Assembly (NCBI GenBank): GCA_903960845.1
Contig: CAJCCF010000025.1
Span: 1 to 34,181, forward strand
Source: an uncultured Verrucomicrobiota bacterium
GTDB lineage: Bacteria > Verrucomicrobiota > Verrucomicrobiia > Verrucomicrobiales > Verrucomicrobiaceae
Direction: 5' to 3'
DNA length: 34,181 bases
Positions 16,600 through 23,764 of the stretch are shown in pieces. A program made the translations under genes and the position numbers. The first letter of the stretch is position 1; each line of letters starts with the position of its first letter. The notes under the pieces were generated by a model. That model searched no databases, was not told the DNA's origin, and worked only from the letters and a program-made list of their open reading frames with translations.

Positions 16600-17157
16600 T
16601 TAAACGCGACGAGCCTTTGGTGGACGGCAGCCGTTGTGGGGGATCGGGGTCGTGTCCTTGATGTTGGTAACTTCCACGCCCATGGCCTGAATGGCACGGA
16701 CAGCGGACTCACGGCCTGAGCCGGGACCACGGAGGTGAACCTCAACTTCACGAAGACCGTGACTCATCGCCTGACGGCAGGCATCCTGAGCAACGACCTG
16801 GGCTGCATAGGCGGTGCCTTTGCGGGAACCGCGGAAGCCCATCTTACCGGCGGTGGACCAACCGATCACATTGCCGACACGGTCCGAGATGGAAACCATC
16901 GTGTTGTTAAAAGTGGCGCGCACATGCACCAGGCCGGAACTGACATTCTTGGAACCCTTGGCTTTGATGACCTTGGTCGTTTCAGTGCCATCGCCACCGC
17001 CGATCTCGGCCCATACGCTTTGGGAAACGGCACGGTCACCGGATGTTGGTTTGTCGCCAGCCCCGGGAGTCGGAGCGGAGACTGGAGCGGCCGGAGCCGG
17101 GGCGGGAGCAGCAGCTTCTGGGGCTGGTGCCGGGGTCGTTGTTTCTTCGTCTGCCAT
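16600..17157 (-). CDS. rpsK: 30S ribosomal protein S11 with long N-terminal extension
   Basis: S11 (185 residues here; 129 in E. coli) sits on the 30S platform near the mRNA exit. The conserved body begins at about residue 71 ([20 protein letters not shown]) and ends with the family's [12 protein letters not shown]. Placing the alignment on the FNNT motif leaves about 56 extra N-terminal residues. They comprise an acidic start (MADEETTT), an Ala/Pro tract (9-33) and a Gly/Ser/Thr-rich linker. The extension is in the same frame with no internal stop. Base use in it is GC-rich, as expected of Ala/Pro codons. The first ATG inside the conserved body falls too late, so 17157 is the best start. It lies 39 bases after rpsM. 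Confidence 0.96.
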   Translation of the reverse strand: MADEETTTPAPAPEAAAPAPAPAAPVSAPTPGAGDKPTSGDRAVSQSVWAEIGGGDGTETTKVIKAKGSKNVSSGLVHVRATFNNTMVSISDRVGNVIGWSTAGKMGFRGSRKGTAYAAQVVAQDACRQAMSHGLREVEVHLRGPGSGRESAVRAIQAMGVEVTNIKDTTPIPHNGCRPPKARRV

Positions 17158-17196
17158 ACAGATAGTGATTGAATTACTGGAGTGTTATCCTCGGGA

Positions 17197-17586
17197 TTAG
17201 CCCTTTTTAGCAGTGGCTTTGCTTTGAGCGCCGACTGTCTTGCGTGGTCCCTTGCGAGTACGGGCGTTGGTGTGAGTGCGCTGACCATGCACCGGCAGAC
17301 CGCGGCGATGACGATGAGCACGATAGCAGTTGATGCCAAGGATGCGCTTCATGTGCATCTGGATCTCACGGCGAAGGTCGCCCTCGATCACGATCTTCAT
17401 GCCCTGAATGATCTGGGTGATTTGCGTGACCTGATCGTCCGTCAGCTCTCCTGCGCGGATGTTCGGGTCAATGTTCGCATGAGCCAGAATCTTGCGGCTC
17501 ATTGGAAGACCGATGCCGTAAATGTACGGCAAAGAGTATTCGATTTTTTTTTCGTTCGGGATTTCGACTCCAAGTAGGCGTGCCAT
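17197..17586 (-). CDS. rpsM: 30S ribosomal protein S13
   Basis: S13 (129 residues) sits in the 30S head and contacts the large subunit and the P-site tRNA. The family is clear from MARLLGVEIPNEKKIEYSLPYIYGIG, the helix-two-turn-helix region, the RGLPVHGQRTHTNARTRKG signature and a Lys-rich tail that contacts tRNA. It lies 29 bases after rpmJ and 39 before rpsK, on a common transcript. No Shine-Dalgarno motif precedes the ATG. The spacer upstream instead carries ACCTCCTTT on the coding strand, identical to the usual 16S 3' tail. Confidence 0.98.
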   Translation of the reverse strand: MARLLGVEIPNEKKIEYSLPYIYGIGLPMSRKILAHANIDPNIRAGELTDDQVTQITQIIQGMKIVIEGDLRREIQMHMKRILGINCYRAHRHRRGLPVHGQRTHTNARTRKGPRKTVGAQSKATAKKG

Positions 17587-17615
17587 ATAAAAAGGTGCTG
17601 AGTAAAAAAGGAGGT

Positions 17616-17729
17616 TTAGCCCTGGCGCTGCTTATGGCGTGGGTTTTTGCAGACAACGCGAACAACTCCTTTGCGGCGGATCACGCGGCAAAGTTCGCAA
17701 AGAGGTTTCACAGACGGACGAACTCGCAT
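17616..17729 (-). CDS. rpmJ: 50S ribosomal protein L36
   Basis: Reading the minus strand from ATG 17729 to the TAA at 17616-17618 gives a 37-residue protein. It starts [20 protein letters not shown], carries the zinc-ribbon ligands C11, C14, C27 and H32, and ends HKQRQG. That is the complete zinc-binding (C+) form of L36, which binds 23S rRNA. It is the first gene of the ribosomal run and is followed by rpsM after 29 bases. infA, which usually precedes rpmJ, is absent; the upstream gene on this strand is a TerC-family membrane protein. Confidence 0.97.
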   Translation of the reverse strand: MRVRPSVKPLCELCRVIRRKGVVRVVCKNPRHKQRQG

Positions 17730-17741
17730 AGAATCAGGATA

Positions 17742-17803
17742 GATGGGGGAACCCGGCCTTGAGGCGGGGAGTCGGAAGTCCTACCACTGAGGATTTACCG
17801 CGC
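17742..17803 (-). other. tRNA-like element in the rpmJ leader
   Basis: On the minus strand this stretch contains a D-arm-like TCC-TCAGTGGTA-GGA (17779-17793), preceded by GCGCGG and followed about 20 bases later by a CCGGGTTC T-arm-like start. It does not fold as a full tRNA. The anticodon arm has no five-pair stem, the second half of the T-stem is missing and nothing downstream pairs with GCGCGGT. It ends 12 bases before the rpmJ start codon, so it is probably transcribed as leader. It could be a decayed tRNA gene, a regulatory leader or a chance likeness. Confidence 0.35.
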
Positions 17804-17881
17804 AACTGACTTTTTTGAGTTTTTCACAATCGGAATTGCTCAGCACCCGTTAAGCATTCCACCCAAATTGTCCGGCTGCGG

Positions 17882-18733
17882 TCAGGCTTTTTTGACTTTG
17901 GACAGCACTTTTTTAAAAGGCCAGGTGATCACGACGATCAAGGCGCCAGCGATCGAGGCGAACAATTGCATCGGCAGCAGCAGGGCGCGCAACGCCGGAT
18001 TCATCGCCTTTTGCAGCGAAGGCCGTTGTGACCACAGGAGCGTCAGAGCAGTGATCAGAATGATGCCTGCAAATTTGATGAGCTTCACCTTGGTGGGTCC
18101 CATCTGCTCAAAGAAGTCATGGAATTGCAACTCGGCGATCAACAGCAGTCCCACATAGCCAATCAGCACAAAGGCGGTGTGCTCCAGGACCGGATATTTG
18201 GTGATCATCTTAACAGCCACTCCGGCAATCAACCTCAGCGCAATGATGCCGATGGTGACACCCACATACACCGGCCAGAGCTCCTTGGGGCTCAGGGCGA
18301 TGGCCGCCACCACGTTATCCACACTCAGGCTCAGATCCATGAGAGAGATCATCGTAACCGTGCCGGCAAAAGTGCGATGGTGAACATTCAACGCCTCGCC
18401 CTCATCCTCACCGATTCCTTTTTGCCCTGCGAAGTGTGCGCACATCAACCACACCAGATAAAGTGCTCCGATGAACATGATCCAGTGGTTGCCGATGATG
18501 TAAGAGGCAAACAAGAGCGCCAAAAGGCGGAATCCGTAGGCGCCGATGTAGCCGATGTTCATCGCCTTTGTCCGCTCCTTGTCATCGAGATGAGCGGCCA
18601 TGGCGGCGATAGCCAGGGCATTGTCCACCGACAACAGTCCTTCAATCAAAACCAACCCCATGATAACGGGCAGCGCGTGAACAAAATGGTTCCAGAGTTC
18701 GGGAATAGAGGTGGCGAGGAGAACAGCAGTCAT
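17882..18733 (-). CDS. TerC family integral membrane protein (Alx/YkoY-like)
   Basis: This 283-residue membrane protein has about eight to nine hydrophobic segments. It carries the two TerC signature repeats, LLSVDNALA (D37) and LSLSVDNVVA (D139), which place acidic residues inside the membrane. Members of the family (Alx, MeeF/MeeY) are linked to manganese export, and others to tellurite resistance or metallation of secreted proteins; export of a metal ion is the most likely role. The C-terminus is basic. I searched the 363-base upstream region by eye for the yybP-ykoY manganese riboswitch that often controls this family and did not find it. rpmJ follows 152 bases downstream on the same strand. 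Confidence 0.9.
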   Translation of the reverse strand: MTAVLLATSIPELWNHFVHALPVIMGLVLIEGLLSVDNALAIAAMAAHLDDKERTKAMNIGYIGAYGFRLLALLFASYIIGNHWIMFIGALYLVWLMCAHFAGQKGIGEDEGEALNVHHRTFAGTVTMISLMDLSLSVDNVVAAIALSPKELWPVYVGVTIGIIALRLIAGVAVKMITKYPVLEHTAFVLIGYVGLLLIAELQFHDFFEQMGPTKVKLIKFAGIILITALTLLWSQRPSLQKAMNPALRALLLPMQLFASIAGALIVVITWPFKKVLSKVKKA

Positions 18734-19096
18734 CGGTGGGATATTGGAGATGAAGAGCGATCTTCAAAGCGCAATTTTTAAGCTGCTGAGATCAGACAAT
18801 CGTCCTCACGGCACCTGAAAGCACTGACGAGTGTGGCTCTGCGCGAATCCGCCTTGAGTCTGCGCTGTTTCATAAGATCCGGTGATCAAAAGGTGCCGTC
18901 ATTGTCATACGGGGCAACTTCCCAGTCCCATGATGCCCGGGCAGATTTGCGGAAACCGGATGCGGCAGCGACTCGGCTGAATCGATCTTGGGTTTCCAGC
19001 AAACTCCCGCATTTCGTGCCAAATGACGTTTGGTTAGGGCGTTTTACGCGGCCCGGCTGAACCAACGGCGTGGCAATGACGAATGGCCGGAGCGGC
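18734..19096. other. Intergenic region, no gene seen
   Basis: These 363 bases lie between the terC-family gene and the secreted protein gene upstream of it. Small inverted repeats are present: CCAAA/TTTGG at 19019-19033 and GGCCG/CGGCC at 19085-19097, the second touching the stop codon of the upstream gene and possibly ending its transcript. The only open frame of note (18833-19060, plus) has no recognisable family or start signal. The terC promoter should lie near 18740-18850. Confidence 0.5.
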
Positions 19097-20029
19097 CTAC
19101 TTGAATTCGATGGAGGTAAGCATCTTCAAAACGGCTTCGCCATTGGCCTCAGCCTCCGTCATGGGAGCCCGGACACTCAGGATGAAGAATTTTTCAGTGT
19201 CCTTTTTGGCAAACTGGTAAACGCCAACCTTGTGATCCATGCCGCCGCCCTTGGCCATCCCTTCACTGGAGATCAGGGTGTTGCAAGTGTCGTCATCCAT
19301 TTTGACCTTGGGCTCCCCATTCTCATTCCAAACAATGCTTTCATATCGCGCACCGACCTTCTTGCTGATGGACTCCATGTCGATGGCGATCACGGAACAG
19401 GTGAACTGCTTGTCCAGCGACACGATGTGGCAACCCGTCTCGTCTTTCTCGATCGTCCAATTGGCCGACTGCTTCATGGAAAAGGCGGGATTGTCCTTTT
19501 CCGGAAAGCGGAAGGCCTGCAATTTCCCGCTGCTGTCGGGGCGAATGGAACGCAATACAGAATAGCCTGCTTCGCTGTGCTGCTTGAAGCCCTGCTCCGA
19601 GGAAATGATCTGCATCAGCAGGAATGTCTTGGCCTCAGCAGCGCTGATGAGGACGGAACTGACGGGTGCCGTGCCATCTTCATCCTCACCCTTCGCTCGC
19701 AGTTGAGAAGATTCACACCCCGGCCATTCACCTTCTCCACTTCGTCGTATTTCACGTTTTTTAAAACCATCCTCAACCAGCTTCCTGCCTTCCTTGACCG
19801 CCGCGTCTGGCTCATTCAGCGCGGATTCCAGCGGGGCCAGCGACAGGAAGAAGCTGCCCTCGTCCTTCGGATTGGCGAAAAGAGCGCCACTCTTCGCTTT
19901 CACCACCCAACCGTCCGGGAAGACCATTTCAATGACCGGGTTCTTGGTGGGATACCTTGCGGGTTGCTCCGCCATCACAAGCGTGGAGCAGTTCAGGACG
20001 GTCAGAAGAAGAAACCAGAAGGGTATCAT
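19097..20029 (-). CDS. Secreted protein with internally duplicated domain
   Basis: This 310-residue exported protein has a signal peptide (about 1-20, cleavage near VMA|E) and is not a family I recognise. The mature chain looks like two copies of one alpha/beta module of about 145 residues. Each has a hydrophobic strand region containing an aromatic-rich W (FPDGWVVKAKSGALF; SANWTIEKDETGCHI). Each ends with a strand and helix (KTFLLMQII..SVLRSIRPD; KFFILSVRA..VLKMLTSIEF). That pattern is reminiscent of PsbP/DcrB-like folds, but this is a guess. The TTG at 20032 precedes an ATG at 20029, which is the better start. It is divergent from the PpiD-like gene. Confidence 0.7.
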   Translation of the reverse strand: MIPFWFLLLTVLNCSTLVMAEQPARYPTKNPVIEMVFPDGWVVKAKSGALFANPKDEGSFFLSLAPLESALNEPDAAVKEGRKLVEDGFKKREIRRSGEGEWPGCESSQLRAKGEDEDGTAPVSSVLISAAEAKTFLLMQIISSEQGFKQHSEAGYSVLRSIRPDSSGKLQAFRFPEKDNPAFSMKQSANWTIEKDETGCHIVSLDKQFTCSVIAIDMESISKKVGARYESIVWNENGEPKVKMDDDTCNTLISSEGMAKGGGMDHKVGVYQFAKKDTEKFFILSVRAPMTEAEANGEAVLKMLTSIEFK

Positions 20030-20391
20030 CAATGAGGCTCGCGAGAAGGCGTCAAATGTTTGAAGAAGTGCCTTCTGCTGTCATGTTTTTTCAAAGGCAG
20101 TCGTCAGAAAATCGGAAATTGAATGCGGCGTGATGGTCCAAAAGCCGCCTGCATCAGACATCCGGGGCCATGTGACCGGAGTAAATCGGGGGGGCCCAAG
20201 GCTTGCCGGCCACCCGGCATGGCCGCTGAATGCGCGGGTAAATGGAACCCGAATCTTACCATTGCCGGGCTGCCGTCTGTTCCGGCCGTTTGCTGGTGCC
20301 CGGCGAGGGTTGTGTTTTTCCATTTGCCCATTTGGAGCCAGCGGCTTACTTGCGCGCCCGTTTCCACCCCCTTTCTAAAAGCCCGAAAGCC
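20030..20391. other. Divergent intergenic region, no gene seen
   Basis: These 362 bases separate the start of the secreted duplicated-domain protein (minus) from the PpiD-like gene (plus) and should hold both promoters. A weak sigma-70-like pair, TTGCCC and TACTTG with 17 bases between, lies about 40 bases ahead of the PpiD-like start but is poor evidence alone. Open frames here are short and resemble no family. Confidence 0.45.
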
Positions 20392-21969
20392 ATGCTTGAA
20401 TTTTTCCGCCGCCACCGTGGTGCCTTCCTCACCACCCTGACCATCATCATCATTCTCAGTTTCTCCGTCTGGGGTGGCTGGAAGTCCGGCCGGGGCGAAC
20501 AAATGGCCTCCAGCTCGGATCCCGCCTTCAACATGTATGGCAAGGAGTACAGCGTCGCCAAGATGCAGCGCCTTGAGCGCTATCAGCAAGTCGCCGGCAT
20601 GCTGCAAATGTACGACCTCTTCGCCCTTTCCAGCGCCGCCCAGGAGCCGGAGACCAAAGGACGCGACTTTGTTTTTAATCTCGTCGTGCTTCAGCATCAG
20701 ATGGACAAACTCGGCATTCATCCCAGCGATGCCGAAGCCAAGGCTGAACTCGAAAAACAACCCGGCTTCCAGGAAGAAGGAAAATTCAGCCCACAGCGCG
20801 CCTACAACCTCCAGCAGATGCTCGGCATGTATGGCATGAATGCCGCCGACATGCTGGACGTGGCGAAGATCAGCATCGGCTTCAAAAGAATCCAGGAACT
20901 CATCGGCAAGAACTACGTCCCATCGCCCATCGAGACTGAAAAAGCCTACGCCAGCCGCAATCAGACGCTCAAGATTCAGACCATCAATTTCGCGCTCGAT
21001 GACTTCAAAAAAACCGCTCAGGTGAAGGATGAAGAGATCAAGAAATACTACGACGAGAACAAAGAAACCTACAAGACCACCGAAAAGCGCGCCCTCAGCT
21101 ACGTGCTCTTTGAAAATCCCAAGGACGAAGTGAAGCCCGAGCCCAAGGATGCAGCCAAAGATGCCGCCAAGAAGGACGCTGCCGCTGAAGAAAAAAAACT
21201 CGCCGAAGACCGCCAGAAGAAGATGAAGGAACAGGTCGATCGCGTGAACAAATTCAACGATGCCAGCATCCTTCCGGGTGCCAAGTTTGACGACATCGTC
21301 AAGAACCTCAAAGAGAAGGCGGAGACCATCCCGCTCTTCACCAATGACGCCGCCCCAGCCTCCATCAAGGATGAGGCCGACTTGCTCAAAGCCGTCTTTG
21401 CTCAGGACAAGGACACGCGCCCGATCAGCGATCCAGTCAAAGGCACCAAGGGCTACTACATCTTCACGGTCACCAACATTGAAAAATCCCAGCAGCAGGA
21501 TCTGGCGGCAGTGAAGGACAAGGTGAAGGATGTGCTCGCCGGTCAAAAGGCGCAGGAAGCCATGTCCAAGGCCGTGAACGAAGCCCGCACAGCCTTGCAG
21601 GAAGGTCTGAAAGCAGGCAAGAAGATCGACGATCTCGCCAAAGAAAAGAAGCTCACACTCTCCGCCGTCAAGGAACTCACCATCTCCGAACCGCCAACCG
21701 ACCTGCCGAACGCTTTCCAGATCGCGCGTGAGGCCGAGAAGACCGCCGCCGGTGAGATCACCAAGGCTGTGGACACCGACACCGGCGCCCAACTCGTTTA
21801 TGTTTCCGCGCGTGAACTGCGCAAGCGTGATGACAGCGTCGCACTGCGTAAAAACACCGAAGACCGCAACGCCTCTCAGGAGCGCAACCGCCTCTTCAAT
21901 GCCTGGTTCACCGGCAGGCGTCAGGAAGCGGCCTTGCACGTGCAGGTCAAGATGGACGACAAATCATGA
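20392..21969 (+). CDS. PpiD/SurA-like membrane-anchored periplasmic chaperone
   Basis: This 525-residue protein has a short cytoplasmic start, a membrane anchor (about 11-29) and a periplasmic SurA_N-like chaperone region (about 40-195). A parvulin-like domain follows (about 230-385; RALSYVLFENP to GYYIFTVTNIE), then a long helical C-terminus. The layout is that of PpiD, which sits by SecYEG and holds emerging outer-membrane and secreted proteins. The parvulin domain contains an extra, highly charged Lys/Asp/Ala-rich stretch (about 241-285), so isomerase activity is doubtful. The frame is open back to 20242, but the methionine at 20392 is directly followed by the anchor. Its stop overlaps the start of the TPR gene by 4 bases (ATGA). 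Confidence 0.83.
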   Translation: MLEFFRRHRGAFLTTLTIIIILSFSVWGGWKSGRGEQMASSSDPAFNMYGKEYSVAKMQRLERYQQVAGMLQMYDLFALSSAAQEPETKGRDFVFNLVVLQHQMDKLGIHPSDAEAKAELEKQPGFQEEGKFSPQRAYNLQQMLGMYGMNAADMLDVAKISIGFKRIQELIGKNYVPSPIETEKAYASRNQTLKIQTINFALDDFKKTAQVKDEEIKKYYDENKETYKTTEKRALSYVLFENPKDEVKPEPKDAAKDAAKKDAAAEEKKLAEDRQKKMKEQVDRVNKFNDASILPGAKFDDIVKNLKEKAETIPLFTNDAAPASIKDEADLLKAVFAQDKDTRPISDPVKGTKGYYIFTVTNIEKSQQQDLAAVKDKVKDVLAGQKAQEAMSKAVNEARTALQEGLKAGKKIDDLAKEKKLTLSAVKELTISEPPTDLPNAFQIAREAEKTAAGEITKAVDTDTGAQLVYVSARELRKRDDSVALRKNTEDRNASQERNRLFNAWFTGRRQEAALHVQVKMDDKS

Positions 21970-22307
21970 CCCGCGACAGCCTGCCTCTCGAAGAACTTTT
22001 TGACGAGGCAAACGGCCATCTCGCCGTCGGTGAAATCGATGAGGCCATCCTCATCTACCGTCAATGCGTCGAGCGCGATCCCAATTTTTTCGACGGTTGG
22101 CATGCGCTTGGCATGGCGCTGCTAAAGATGGATCACATCAAAGAAGCCATCGGAGCCGGCCTCATGGCCACCACCCTCCAACCCAACGACCTTCTCGCCT
22201 GGACTTCCCTGTCCCAGATGTATGTCCGCAATGGCCAAATCGCCGAAGCTGAAGACGCGAAGGGAAAGGCACGCATCCTCTCCCTCGGCGGTAAAGTGGT
22301 GAAGTAG
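21966..22307 (+). CDS. Small TPR protein
   Basis: This 113-residue cytoplasmic protein is made of about three tetratricopeptide repeats: LFDEANGHLAVGEIDEAILIYRQCVERDP, then FDGWHALGMALLKMDHIKEAIGAGLMATTLQP, then LAWTSLSQMYVRNGQIAEAEDAKGKAR. TPR solenoids hold protein partners; the partner here is unknown. It overlaps the PpiD-like gene by 4 bases (ATGA), implying translational coupling and perhaps a shared role. No signal peptide is present, so it would act on the cytoplasmic side. A strong inverted repeat lies 22 bases beyond its stop. Confidence 0.85.
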   Translation: MTRDSLPLEELFDEANGHLAVGEIDEAILIYRQCVERDPNFFDGWHALGMALLKMDHIKEAIGAGLMATTLQPNDLLAWTSLSQMYVRNGQIAEAEDAKGKARILSLGGKVVK

Positions 22308-22329
22308 CAGCGCTTGCTGTTGCGCGGCT

Positions 22330-22351
22330 CAGCCTGAACAAAGTCAGGCTG
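22330..22351. terminator. 8-bp hairpin after the TPR gene
   Basis: CAGCCTGA (22330-22337) pairs perfectly with TCAGGCTG (22344-22351) around a six-base loop. It lies in the 143-base gap between the TPR gene and the ATP-grasp-like gene. GCAGC and GCTGC flank it and could lengthen the structure. There is no U-tract, so it is either a non-canonical terminator or one copy of a dispersed intergenic repeat. Confidence 0.45.
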
Positions 22352-22450
22352 CCCATGCTGCGCTTGTGATGTCCCGAAGCCAGGCATTCTCTGTCGAATC
22401 TTTGCGTTGCCGACGGGGTTAGACGCGCCATTGCTCAGACCTGCCCTGAC

Positions 22451-23764
22451 ATGTCCCCATCTGAACGAATCGCCCATCTCCGCCAAGCCTTTCCTGAGGA
22501 GGGGATGTTTCGCGACAAAGAGTGGGTGCTGTCGCCGGAGGCCTTTGCCTTGGATGCCGGCACGGTGGCGCTGATCGAGTCACTTGGCCCGGCTTTGCGG
22601 GCCTTTCAGCGGGCCTGTAACCGGCTCTACTTTGAGAGTCTTGAGAAGCCCGCGATCGCCTGGGTTGCCAGGCTGCTGGATCAGGGCAAGCCGGAACACA
22701 TCATTGCTTTAAGCCGTCAGCAACGCTGGCGTGATGAGTTGCCTGGCGTGCTCCGTCCCGACCTCGTGCTCACCGAGAATGGTGTGTGCATTTCGGAATT
22801 GGATTCCCTTCCCGGCGGCATCGGCCTGACCGGCTGGCTCAATGAAACCTACGCCGCCATGGGCCAGTCCGTGATCGGCGGGGCCGATGGCATGATCGAG
22901 GGTTTTGCCTCCGCTTTCCCTAACCATGACATCCTGATTTCGCGCGAGTCGGGCGATTACCAACCGGAGATGGAATGGCTGATCGGCAGGATCAATGAAC
23001 GCCACGGTGGCCTGCCGCGAAGCGTGATGAATCCGTGGAATCTCACGCCTCATGAGCTGATCGGTTCGAGCATCTACCGCTTCTTTGAACTCTTCGACCT
23101 GGCGAACGTGGATCTGGCCGATGAGATGCTGAAAATGGCGCAGGAGGGTGATCTCGATTTCTCACCACCATTGAAAGCCTTCCTCGAAGAGAAACTCTGG
23201 CTCGTGCTCTTCTGGTCTCCGCAGCTTCAGGACTTCTGGCGCTCCGCCCTAAACACGGAACACTTCAACCTTCTTCAGCGCTGCATCCCTCAGGGCTGGG
23301 TTGTCGATCCCGCACCGCTGCCGCCTTTCGCGGTCTATCCGGGGCTGAACATTCAGTCCTGGCAGGAAGCCAAACGTTTCGGTGGCAGGCAGCGTGAACT
23401 GGTGCTGAAGATCAGCGGCTTCTCCGAGCTTGGCTGGGGCTCCCGCAGTGTGTCCATCGGCCACGATCTCTCGCAGGAGCAATGGGCGGCCGCGCTTGAT
23501 GAAGCGCTGGCAAGCTTTCCGTCGAACCCCTATGTCATGCAGCGGTTTCAGCGCGCGAAACTGGTGAACCATCCCGCCTGGGATGAGCAGAGCCGGAGCA
23601 CCGTGATGATCAAATCACGCACCCGTCTCTGCCCTTACTACTTCGTGCCGAAAGACAGCGAAGAGACGCGTCTGGGCGGCGTGCTTGCCACCGTTTGTCC
23701 GGCTGACAAAAAGATCCTCCACGGCATGAAGGATGCGATGATGCTGCCCTGTGTGGCCGGCTAG
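22451..23764 (+). CDS. Unassigned protein, possibly ATP-grasp-like
   Basis: This 437-residue cytoplasmic protein is not a family I can name. Several segments resemble ATP-grasp enzymes of the glutathionylspermidine-synthase or circularly permuted type. ISELDSLPGGIGLTGWLNE (114-132) is like an acidic E-x-N/D-x-x-PGG site. ELVLKISGFSELGWGSRSV (316-334) is like the lysine and glycine loop that holds ATP, with K320. PYVMQRF (360-366) resembles the hinge where Q/E binds adenine. If correct, it would ligate a carboxylate to an amine or thiol. The gene stands alone on its transcript and its stop overlaps that of the convergent sialidase-like gene by 4 bases (CTAG). The functional call is inference only. 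Confidence 0.5.
   Translation: MSPSERIAHLRQAFPEEGMFRDKEWVLSPEAFALDAGTVALIESLGPALRAFQRACNRLYFESLEKPAIAWVARLLDQGKPEHIIALSRQQRWRDELPGVLRPDLVLTENGVCISELDSLPGGIGLTGWLNETYAAMGQSVIGGADGMIEGFASAFPNHDILISRESGDYQPEMEWLIGRINERHGGLPRSVMNPWNLTPHELIGSSIYRFFELFDLANVDLADEMLKMAQEGDLDFSPPLKAFLEEKLWLVLFWSPQLQDFWRSALNTEHFNLLQRCIPQGWVVDPAPLPPFAVYPGLNIQSWQEAKRFGGRQRELVLKISGFSELGWGSRSVSIGHDLSQEQWAAALDEALASFPSNPYVMQRFQRAKLVNHPAWDEQSRSTVMIKSRTRLCPYYFVPKDSEETRLGGVLATVCPADKKILHGMKDAMMLPCVAG

Noticed and set aside
17609-17615. Strong Shine-Dalgarno AGGAGGT on the plus strand
   Set aside because: No plus-strand gene follows. It is the complement of the rpmJ-rpsM spacer on the transcribed strand.
17742-17803. Complete functional tRNA gene
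   Set aside because: Only D-arm and T-arm starts are present. The anticodon stem, T-stem and acceptor partner cannot be formed, so it is listed as tRNA-like only.
18734-18900. yybP-ykoY manganese riboswitch ahead of the terC-family gene
   Set aside because: The conserved loop sequences of that riboswitch are not found on the minus strand here by eye.
18833-19060. 75-codon open frame on the plus strand
   Set aside because: No hydrophobic pattern, domain or start signal; composition like random intergenic sequence.
20104-21939. 611-codon open frame on the minus strand
   Set aside because: It is the antisense shadow of the PpiD-like gene. Its protein is rich in Leu/Phe/Gly/His runs with no family likeness, while the plus frame has a clear anchor and chaperone layout.
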